Both the position numbers and the translations under genes were made by a program. From Armatimonadota bacterium (lineage in GTDB: Bacteria; Armatimonadota; UBA10988; DTZQ01): a stretch of DNA of 13,481 nucleotides. Below, one piece after another: positions 7,105-13,481 of the stretch. A model generated the notes under the pieces. That model saw nothing but the letters and a program-made list of their open reading frames with translations, made no database searches and was not told the DNA's origin. How positions within the stretch are numbered: position 1 is the stretch's first letter; every line of letters begins with the position of its first letter. Location of the stretch: the NCBI GenBank assembly GCA_012961305.1, contig DTZQ01000693.1, positions 1 to 13,481 on the forward strand. The letters run 5' to 3'.

Positions 7105-10100
7105 TCAACGTACCCGCAGGGTGACAATTCCGTTGGCCTCGACGGGAACGTGCACCGTACGCCCCTCCACCGACAGGGGAGCGATTTCCTCCTCCACCAG
7201 GTTGCAAAGCCGGGCCTCGGCCAACGGGAAGTGGGGCAAACTCAAGTCCGCTTCTGTTGCCTTTCCCCTGGTCTCGAACAGGCGGACGATGAACCCCGGC
7301 CCATCCTCGGCCCGCTTGACCGTCAAAACGATAACGTTGGCCGGGGTCACGGTGCAGAAACTGGTGCCCTTCGAGGGCAGTCGGCCCGGCTGGCCGGGGG
7401 GCAGGAGGCGCGTGAGGAACGGATTGGCATGGCTCCAACTGAAATGCACCGCCGCGAGCGGGTCAACCCCCCCTCCGTGCGCGGTAATGGCGTACCGGAA
7501 AGTGAACTGACCTCCCTGCCCGGCCAGGTAGTTCGTAAACCAGTAGTTGTTCATCACGTAGGCGAAGATGGTGCCGTTTTCCAGCGGCAGGCTCTCCAGC
7601 CATTTGCCGGGGTTGATGTCGCCTAAGCAGATGAGGGGCGAATCTGGGGTTGACCAGGTGACTCCGTGCGTCTCCCCGCTCACGTCCACCCAGTGTTGGA
7701 CGCAGTACCAGTCTTTGCACGCGCCCTTGAGTTGGTCCAGTTCCGGCCGCAGCACGCCGTTGGGTATCTCCACCTGGAAAGCAGGCTGCGGGAAAGCAAA
7801 GGGGAAAGCGAAATAGACGGCTTCCTTCGCGTAGGTCTTCTCCTTGACCACTTCGTTGACGATGTCTATGCGTTTCAGACGGCGGTAGAGCGTAACCGTG
7901 CACCTGATTTGCGGGGTGAGTTTAGCCGAGGTCTCCACGACGAGCGAGCCGCAGACGGGCCCCAGGGGGCCAGGGGTGAACTGAGCCGCTTTAGGGCTGA
8001 AAAACTGGAAGTTGGGCGGCGGCAGGTTGCGGTTTGAGTGAACCGCCTGTGTGCCCTCGCCGCCAGCGACGTAGAGGTACTGATTGACCTTGTAAGGGCT
8101 GTGTTGGTCCACCAGTTCCCGCTGCAACTCTTTATCGTAGATGCTACTGAGGCCACCCGTTTGCGGGTCAAAGGTGAGGCGAAAGAACTCGTTTTCCATT
8201 TGGCGGTTGTCGGGGCTGAACCGCACGGCTTCCCCCATCTCCAGCGGATTCTGTCCCCTGACCAACTCGTAAGTTTTGCAGCCCAATGGCGGCACCTCTT
8301 CGGCTAAGAAGCAGAGACGGTTCGGGGCTAACAACTGATAGGGCACGGGCCGCTTAGTCGCGCGGTCCACCAGCGCGAAGGGCCGTTGAGCCAGGGCCGC
8401 CGGCAGTTCCACCTGGGCCAAATCGCTGCGGGCCCAACTCAGGGAGTTGAACACCAGCACCGCAGGGCGGCTGCCAGTTTCAATCGCCTTTGCCAGCGCG
8501 TCCAAGCCGCTTTGTAACAGGTCAGCGGTCTCGCGGGCGGCATCGGTGGCGAAGGAGGACTTTATCGCCCACTGCCGCTTGACGAACTCCGATTCCGGCC
8601 GGGAGATGCTGGAATGCGCACCCCAAGTGTGTTCGTCGTAGAGCAGGACCTTATCCCAGGTGCGGTGGAAGTCCTCCCGGGGATACTTTTCTGTGAGGCC
8701 AAGCCAGGCAGCGATGGAGTGCAGTTTCTCCGCGGCCACGATTTGCTCGTGGGTGCGCCGATTGAGCGCGGTCTCGCGGGCCGAAGAGGCTGCTCCATCC
8801 TCCCAGAAGCAGCCCCCACCGCCGCGGAAGGTGGGAATTTCCTCCCCGAACCGCTCCTCAATGTAGCGGAAGAACTCCGCGTTGGTGGAGAGGATGATTC
8901 TCGGATAGGCCCATTTGGCGTTCCATTCCGCGGCCACCTCGCCGTATTTCGGGTTCAAAGGCTGATTATCGCCGAACGCCCCGTAGAGGAAAACAGCATC
9001 GTAGGGGTAGTCCTCCCGGTCGTAACCGGCTAAGAAGCGGGGCAGAATGCGATAGACGCGCTCGTAACTGTGGTACAGTCCAATCGCTCCCGCCTGGGCG
9101 TAGCCGCCGGTGAACCAGGTCAGCACTTTGGAACCGTCAGGCCCCTCCCACCAAAAGGGGGCGTTGTGCATTCGCTTGTCCGCGTACCAGAAGAAAGGCC
9201 CGCGAGTCTGATTGATACCCTCGGCAAAGTATTTCACCCCGGAGCGAGCCAACACGGTCGGCAGCGTCCACACGGAGGTGGGCACATCGGTCAACATGGC
9301 CGATTCCATCGGTATTCCGTACAGCCTCTTGAGCCGCGCGGCGAAGTAACACAGCCGGTTCAACTCCTCATGGGAACACAGGCCGGTGAGCATGTTGAGG
9401 TAGAGGGCCTGAACGCCCAAGCGCTCCGCCTTCGCCAAACGGAGGAACTCCTCCTTGGCCTCCTCCGGCCGGTCCCGCAGGTAATTCTGCGCCTGCCAAC
9501 TGACCTCCAGGTTCCACTTGAAACCGGGCCACCGCTGGCAAGCGGCGATGGCTGCCTCGGTGTTCTCGTTGTGGCGCACTACGACCCGGTCCTGAATGTC
9601 CGTGTAGCCGATGTCGGTGTGGGTCGAAGGGGCGACGAACACGCGCCATTTGCGAGCCGGGCGCAAGGTGGTCTCCGCCTGAAGGGTCTCCTCGCCCACG
9701 CGCAGAGTGGCCTTGACCGCCTGTTCCTCTTCGACTTCCGGCACTCCCACCTGATACCTCTGACGCCCGAAACCGATTTTGGGTAGAGGTACGGTGACCT
9801 CTTTCCCGCCCACTTCTACCGTTACCTCGCCCTGGGTCTCCTTGCCCCAGTTATCAATGAACACCTCGAGGACCTGCTTCAGTTCTCCCTCCTCCTCAAG
9901 GAAGAGGATAGTCGGCTGCACCTCGAAGGCGCGAATGTCGGCCTTAGTTGGGGGTTTGAGGCCCACCTCCAGCCAGACGGCATCGTAGATGACCCAACTG
10001 GCCTCCTCGACGGCCAAAGTGATGGTGTTCTCTCCCACATGCAGCAGGGAGGCAGAGAAGGGCACCATCAGCAGGTACGGTTTAACCTCGTCCTTCGGCT

Positions 10101-10533
10101 TGGGCGCGGCGTTGTCCACCCCTGAGGGCAGCATGAATTGGGCCTTCTCACCGTTGATGTCCACGGTGAAGGTCGGCGCGGTGGGATGTACGTTGACGAA
10201 GTCCACCAGCAAACGGCAATCCCCCTCCAAGGGCTGGTCCAAAGTGAAGACGATTTTGAAGGGATGGACCCGCCGGCCGGCCCATACGTCCAGCGGCGCG
10301 GGATGGATGTAGGGCCAATCCTTTTGGGGGTCGCTCTGGCCGACGACGAAGGTGACATCTCGGGGGAAGGCTCGGGGGTAGGCGCCGTAGTTTCCGGCGA
10401 TGGCGAACTCGCGATAATCATCGTCCGCCGCGCCGATGGCCCAGAGCCTCTTGGCCTCCCCCGCCGCCCAAGCGCTCGCCCCCAGCATTACCACTGCTCC
10501 TAACACGCCCATTGACAAACCCATTTTGCTCAT
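7105..10533 (-). CDS. Secreted GH38-type glycoside hydrolase with N-terminal PL4 domain III-like module
   Basis: A 1142-residue exported protein with a signal peptide (about 1-24, AWA-A). Residues ~30-190 (WAIGAADDDYREF, then VVGQSDPQKDWPY at 63-75 and a beta-rich stretch ending YDAVWLEVG) resemble the jelly-roll domain III of family 4 polysaccharide (rhamnogalacturonan) lyases. After a beta-sandwich linker (~200-290) comes a GH38-type catalytic domain. It has HTDIGYTD with metal ligands H305 and D307, LTDVPTSVWTLP with probable nucleophile D416, and DEHTWGAHSS with H635 as the later metal histidine. The C-terminal GH38 beta-sandwich region runs from ~690 (VLVFNSLSW) to the end, including FFRLTFDPQTGGLSSIYDKEL around 780-800. 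GH38 proteins are zinc-dependent retaining alpha-mannosidases, but this subgroup is divergent and mannosidase activity is not assured. The ATG start has AAGGAG 6 nt upstream (10540-10545). It lies 33 nt after the symporter gene. Confidence 0.85.
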   Translation of the reverse strand: MSKMGLSMGVLGAVVMLGASAWAAGEAKRLWAIGAADDDYREFAIAGNYGAYPRAFPRDVTFVVGQSDPQKDWPYIHPAPLDVWAGRRVHPFKIVFTLDQPLEGDCRLLVDFVNVHPTAPTFTVDINGEKAQFMLPSGVDNAAPKPKDEVKPYLLMVPFSASLLHVGENTITLAVEEASWVIYDAVWLEVGLKPPTKADIRAFEVQPTILFLEEEGELKQVLEVFIDNWGKETQGEVTVEVGGKEVTVPLPKIGFGRQRYQVGVPEVEEEQAVKATLRVGEETLQAETTLRPARKWRVFVAPSTHTDIGYTDIQDRVVVRHNENTEAAIAACQRWPGFKWNLEVSWQAQNYLRDRPEEAKEEFLRLAKAERLGVQALYLNMLTGLCSHEELNRLCYFAARLKRLYGIPMESAMLTDVPTSVWTLPTVLARSGVKYFAEGINQTRGPFFWYADKRMHNAPFWWEGPDGSKVLTWFTGGYAQAGAIGLYHSYERVYRILPRFLAGYDREDYPYDAVFLYGAFGDNQPLNPKYGEVAAEWNAKWAYPRIILSTNAEFFRYIEERFGEEIPTFRGGGGCFWEDGAASSARETALNRRTHEQIVAAEKLHSIAAWLGLTEKYPREDFHRTWDKVLLYDEHTWGAHSSISRPESEFVKRQWAIKSSFATDAARETADLLQSGLDALAKAIETGSRPAVLVFNSLSWARSDLAQVELPAALAQRPFALVDRATKRPVPYQLLAPNRLCFLAEEVPPLGCKTYELVRGQNPLEMGEAVRFSPDNRQMENEFFRLTFDPQTGGLSSIYDKELQRELVDQHSPYKVNQYLYVAGGEGTQAVHSNRNLPPPNFQFFSPKAAQFTPGPLGPVCGSLVVETSAKLTPQIRCTVTLYRRLKRIDIVNEVVKEKTYAKEAVYFAFPFAFPQPAFQVEIPNGVLRPELDQLKGACKDWYCVQHWVDVSGETHGVTWSTPDSPLICLGDINPGKWLESLPLENGTIFAYVMNNYWFTNYLAGQGGQFTFRYAITAHGGGVDPLAAVHFSWSHANPFLTRLLPPGQPGRLPSKGTSFCTVTPANVIVLTVKRAEDGPGFIVRLFETRGKATEADLSLPHFPLAEARLCNLVEEEIAPLSVEGRTVHVPVEANGIVTLRVR

Positions 10534-10566
10534 TTGGTTCTCCTTCGGTTGTTGTTATGCTTCGTA

Positions 10567-12297
10567 TCACTCCCTCACCGCTCCCAAGTTGCGATACCAG
10601 GTGAAATACAGGACCACCGTCAGGAGGGCAACTACTCCTGCGCAGAGCCAGGCTTCCCCCACCCGATGGGCCACCCAGTACATGGGCAGCATCCATAGAC
10701 ACCACAGCCAAGGGACGCCTAAAATTACGTTCACGAAGTCCTGCCAGAAGGGAACGTCCTTGGCGAACTCCGGCCGCTGGGCTTTTGCCTTTTCCACAAT
10801 CGGCCCCCAAAGGCCCGCCGGCTGTACGCTCAGGTAGAAGTTGACCAGCACTTCCTCGTCCGTGGGCTCCGTGAGGTAGGAGGTCACTACGGCCGCCACC
10901 AGGCCGATGACCGCGATGACCGGGAAGTAGATGTACAGGGGCGTCTGTCCGAAGAAAACGGCCTGCACCAGCGAGCAGCCGATGCCCGTCAGCACGCCCA
11001 CGGTGAACCCCCAGCCGTTCAGCCGCCACCAGTACCAGCGCAGGAAATTGGGCAGCAGCACCCCCGCACCCAAGGCGGCCATAATCCACATGAAGACTTG
11101 ATGGATGGACTTGGCTGTGGCCCCGATGAGAATGCCCAAGAGAATCAGGGCCGTCGAGGAGATGTAGCCGGCGTAAACCAGTTGCCGGGGCGAGGCCTGG
11201 GGGTTGAAGTATTTCTGGTAGATGTCCCGAACCAGATAGGAGGCGCCGGCGTTGACCGTGGAGTTGAAGGTGGACATGAAGGCCGCTAACAGCGCGGCCA
11301 GGACTAACCCGCGCACGCCCACCGGCAGGAACTCCCTAATCACCAGCGGCAGCACCGCCTCCGGGTCGGTAACCCCTTTGAAGCCCACCAGGGCCAGGCC
11401 AGCGATAGCCATGGCCATCGGCCAGCGCAGGGTATGTAGGGCACCCCACAGGGCGCCCAACTTACAAGCGTCCCGTGGGTTCTTGGCCGAGAGGAACCGC
11501 TGAAAATCGTAGAGTTGTTCCGGCCCGCCCAAACACAGCAGGAGTCCTTTCATCACCCAGGCCAAGGTCAAGGCCCCGAAGAGGAAGAACTCCGTCTCCC
11601 GTAGGCCCGGCTCCCGCCAATGCACCTGTAAACTGAAGAAATCGGGGGGAACGCTGGCCCTCAGGTCGGCCAGGGAGACCTGGGAGAAACCAATCCCGCA
11701 GATAATCAGCGCGCCAAGGCTCATAATGATAGTCTGCACGAACTCGGTGAGGATGACGGAGTGAAACCCGCCGGTGATGATGTACGCCCCCGTGCAGGCC
11801 AGGATTACCGCTGCACACACGCTCCGGGGCCAGGGCAGGTATTGCTCGCCGAACTTGCCCATTCCCACCGCCGCGTAGGCCAGGAAGCCGCTGACGGTCA
11901 CGATGGCCAGAATCGCGTAAGCCAGCCGTGCGGCCTCTCCCCCTTCTCCATCGCCGAACCGGGTGCGCATCCACTCCGCTGCGGTGATGACCTTTGAGCG
12001 GTTAATCCACTTGCCCATGTAGGCAGCGAAGAAGACCGGCAGGGGAAACCCCCAAATCCATTGGTGCCACATGGCCTTCATGCCCATTAGGCAGAGGAGG
12101 GAGACAATCCACATCGTTCCGGTGATGTCCCAATAGGAGGAACTGCCCGACATGGCCAGCATCCACCAGGGCATTTGCCGCTCGCCCAGAAAGTAGGAGT
12201 CAATACCCCTCGCCGCCCGCCGCCGGACGGCCACGCCAATGGCCATCATCCCCGCTATGTACAGCACGATAATTGCGACATCTACCCAGCGCAGCAT
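10567..12297 (-). CDS. Sodium:solute symporter (SSS/SSF family)
   Basis: A 576-residue polytopic inner-membrane transporter of the sodium:solute symporter family, the LeuT-fold group that includes SglT, PutP and sialic acid SiaT-like carriers. It begins in TM1 (VDVAIIVLYIAGMMAIGVAV). The typical DSYFLGERQMPWWMLAMS segment follows at 33-50, and the family signature AAFMSTFNSTVNAGASYLVRDIY spans 338-360, where S342/T343 fit the conserved Na2 sodium site. About 13 or more membrane segments are visible, with two late ones near the C-terminus (after ~520). The ATG at 12297 follows the dehydrogenase gene by 15 nt with a weak GAGGGA site that lies beside that gene's stop codon, so translation may be partly coupled. 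Position before two secreted glycosidases suggests uptake of a sugar or sugar acid; the substrate is not readable. Confidence 0.93.
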   Translation of the reverse strand: MLRWVDVAIIVLYIAGMMAIGVAVRRRAARGIDSYFLGERQMPWWMLAMSGSSSYWDITGTMWIVSLLCLMGMKAMWHQWIWGFPLPVFFAAYMGKWINRSKVITAAEWMRTRFGDGEGGEAARLAYAILAIVTVSGFLAYAAVGMGKFGEQYLPWPRSVCAAVILACTGAYIITGGFHSVILTEFVQTIIMSLGALIICGIGFSQVSLADLRASVPPDFFSLQVHWREPGLRETEFFLFGALTLAWVMKGLLLCLGGPEQLYDFQRFLSAKNPRDACKLGALWGALHTLRWPMAMAIAGLALVGFKGVTDPEAVLPLVIREFLPVGVRGLVLAALLAAFMSTFNSTVNAGASYLVRDIYQKYFNPQASPRQLVYAGYISSTALILLGILIGATAKSIHQVFMWIMAALGAGVLLPNFLRWYWWRLNGWGFTVGVLTGIGCSLVQAVFFGQTPLYIYFPVIAVIGLVAAVVTSYLTEPTDEEVLVNFYLSVQPAGLWGPIVEKAKAQRPEFAKDVPFWQDFVNVILGVPWLWCLWMLPMYWVAHRVGEAWLCAGVVALLTVVLYFTWYRNLGAVRE

Positions 12298-12312
12298 GTT
12301 TAAGCCGTCCCT

Positions 12313-13293
12313 CTACAACCTGACGGGCTGGCCCTGCTGGGCCGACTGCAATAATGCTCGCTCCACTCGCAGGCGGTTCAGTCCTTCCTCGCCCGAAACG
12401 GGCACAGGTTTCCCATCCCGAATGGCCTCGACGAAGGCTTTCACCGCCGTTTGGGTGGTGGAGGGCAGGTCGAGCCGGTCGAGGATGAGCGAGGGCAACC
12501 ACACTTCGGCCTCTCGGTTCTCCGTGTACAGGGTTACGGTGCCCACGATGTCGGCCATGTTCACCCAGGCCCGGGTGCCCACCAGGTCCACTCGCACTGC
12601 TGGGTGGCCCACGCGCTGCCAGTCGGAACTGATGAGCGTGCCCACTGCGCCGTTGGCGAACTTGAGGGTAATGGAACGCACCCGCCCGGCGGAATAGACG
12701 AACTCCTCGTATCGCTCATAGCGCATGGTGCGCTGCTCCTCCTCCGGCGCCTCGTGGATGCAGTATACCTCCATTACCTCTCCCAGCAGGCTGCACACCA
12801 AATCCAGGGTGTGGTGCAGACAGTAACCAAAGGTCAGGGCGGTGGCATAAATGGGTTCGCCCAAAGCACCGCTGTCCAACAGTTCCCGCAACTTCAAGGC
12901 GGAAGGGGAGAAGCGGTAGTTGTAACTGCACATCAACTCTCGGCCGGTCTCCTGTGCGGTCTGCACCATGCGCTCGGCCGAGGCAACCGTGTGAGCCAGC
13001 ATTTTCTCACAGCAAACGTGGGCTCCAGCCCGCAGGGCGGCCACGGTGACCTCCTCGTGCTGAGCCTCTTTGGTGGCGCAACTGACCAAATCCGGCTGTG
13101 TCTCCGCCAGGGCCTTTTCCAATCCCACGTAGAGGGGGACTTGCAGTTCTCTGGCCAGGGCTTGCGACCGTTCAGAGGCAGTGCGGCCACATATCCCCAC
13201 TAATTCCACCTCGGGATGCTGCTGATACGCCAGCGCGTGGTTGCGGCCCCAGCCGCTCCCTACCACCAATGCCCGCAATTTTCGGTCTGCCAT
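12313..13293 (-). CDS. Gfo/Idh/MocA-family oxidoreductase with EKM in place of EKP
   Basis: A 326-residue NAD(P)-dependent dehydrogenase, first gene of the block. The N-terminal Rossmann fold shows ALVVGSGWGRNHA (8-20) and VGICGRTASERS. The catalytic-lysine motif is CCEKML at 94-99 with K97; the proline that usually follows this lysine is methionine here. HHTLDLVCSLLGE (160-172) supplies the histidine/aspartate region of the active site (H160/H161, D164). The C-terminal domain is the usual open beta-sheet, with LKFANGAVGTLISSDW and a substrate-loop region. ATG 13293 has an AAGGAGGA site at 13300-13307, 6 nt upstream. No signal peptide is present. It differs clearly from the second Gfo/Idh/MocA gene in the block, so the pair is not a recent duplication. 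Substrate unknown; a sugar or cyclitol is likely from context. Confidence 0.92.
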   Translation of the reverse strand: MADRKLRALVVGSGWGRNHALAYQQHPEVELVGICGRTASERSQALARELQVPLYVGLEKALAETQPDLVSCATKEAQHEEVTVAALRAGAHVCCEKMLAHTVASAERMVQTAQETGRELMCSYNYRFSPSALKLRELLDSGALGEPIYATALTFGYCLHHTLDLVCSLLGEVMEVYCIHEAPEEEQRTMRYERYEEFVYSAGRVRSITLKFANGAVGTLISSDWQRVGHPAVRVDLVGTRAWVNMADIVGTVTLYTENREAEVWLPSLILDRLDLPSTTQTAVKAFVEAIRDGKPVPVSGEEGLNRLRVERALLQSAQQGQPVRL

Positions 13294-13309
13294 AGGGAAT
13301 CCTCCTTGC

Positions 13310-13370
13310 TATTTGACAAGATAAACCCCCCGTTGAGTGTTGCAGGAAAATATTACCTCATACCTGAACC
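13310..13370 (-). promoter_or_regulatory. Possible promoter region of the carbohydrate block
   Basis: This is the only AT-rich stretch upstream of the first gene, between its ribosome site and a GC-rich leader. It contains TAATAT at 13350-13355 on the minus strand, a fair -10 element. No good -35 hexamer is visible at 16-18 bases upstream. A promoter is expected here because the gene starts a long co-directional run, but the exact elements are uncertain. Confidence 0.3.
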
Positions 13371-13406
13371 GCAGAGGACGCTGACAGGCCACCTCCCTTC
13401 CCCCGC

Positions 13407-13442
13407 GATGCAGCCACACCTGGCCACCCCGATGCAGGCCAC
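13407..13442. repeat. Short direct repeat GATGCAG(G)CCAC
   Basis: GATGCAGCCAC at 13407-13417 recurs as GATGCAGGCCAC at 13431-13442, 24 bases start to start, in the GC-rich leader upstream of the first gene. Two near-identical half-sites spaced by just over two helical turns could be an operator for a regulator, but two copies of an 11-mer are weak evidence. Confidence 0.3.
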
Positions 13443-13481
13443 GCCCCTTCCCTTCCTGCGTGCGCCCCCCCTTCTTCCCCC

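Noticed and set aside
9070..9786. Plus-strand ORF of 238 codons opposite the GH38-type gene
   Set aside because: Shadow of the catalytic domain region (HTD motif strand). Its own translation is low-information and lacks a recognisable fold.
12451..13203. Plus-strand ORF of 250 codons opposite the first Gfo/Idh/MocA gene
   Set aside because: Fully antisense to a well-supported dehydrogenase, with no motif in its own translation and no separate promoter or spacing logic.

Overview
All supportable genes in this window lie on the minus strand, so transcription runs from the right end towards the left. The window has moderately high GC, strong AAGGAGG-type ribosome binding sites, occasional TTG starts and short spacers. 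Secreted glycoside hydrolases sit beside Gfo/Idh/MocA oxidoreductases and a sodium:solute symporter. This mix suggests an uncultured, polysaccharide-degrading, probably thermophilic bacterium of the Armatimonadota/Fervidibacterota type. That placement is an impression from gene content and is not demonstrated by any marker gene here.

Right part (about 13293 down to 4189): a five-gene carbohydrate block. In transcription order it holds a Gfo/Idh/MocA dehydrogenase, an SSS-family Na+/solute symporter, a very large secreted GH38-type protein with an N-terminal rhamnogalacturonan-lyase-like (PL4 domain III-like) module, a second Gfo/Idh/MocA dehydrogenase, and a secreted GHL10-type 'family 10' glycosyl hydrolase. 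The GHL10 barrel is interrupted by about 200 residues that look like an amidotransferase/ThuA-like domain. The spacers are 15, 33, 84 and 66 nt, so the block is probably one transcription unit. A reasonable model is extracytoplasmic cleavage of a glycan, Na+-driven uptake of the product, and NAD(P)-dependent oxidation inside the cell. The substrate cannot be read from the sequence.

Middle part (4107 to 2408): a polytopic membrane protein of the ArsP_2 / 'putative manganese transporter' family, then a class I SAM-dependent methyltransferase with a TTG start. The methyltransferase stop codon overlaps (TAATG) the start of a 68-codon ORF. The first ~26 residues of that ORF look like the N-terminus of a YkoF-type thiamine/HMP-binding protein, and the rest looks like decayed sequence.

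Left part (2384 to 141): the large molybdopterin-binding subunit of a xanthine dehydrogenase-family hydroxylase. Neither the FAD nor the 2Fe-2S partner subunit is in the window. Downstream of it, bases 35-115 hold a small family of direct and inverted repeats built on GACCGAAGAC. The right-hand leader (13294-13481) holds an AT-rich possible promoter area and a C-rich/G-rich tract that could form a G-quadruplex on the coding strand.

The best candidates for something undescribed are the two unusual domain architectures (GHL10 with the inserted domain; GH38 with the PL4-like module) and their shared locus with two Gfo/Idh/MocA enzymes. No obvious defence, CRISPR or mobile system is present.
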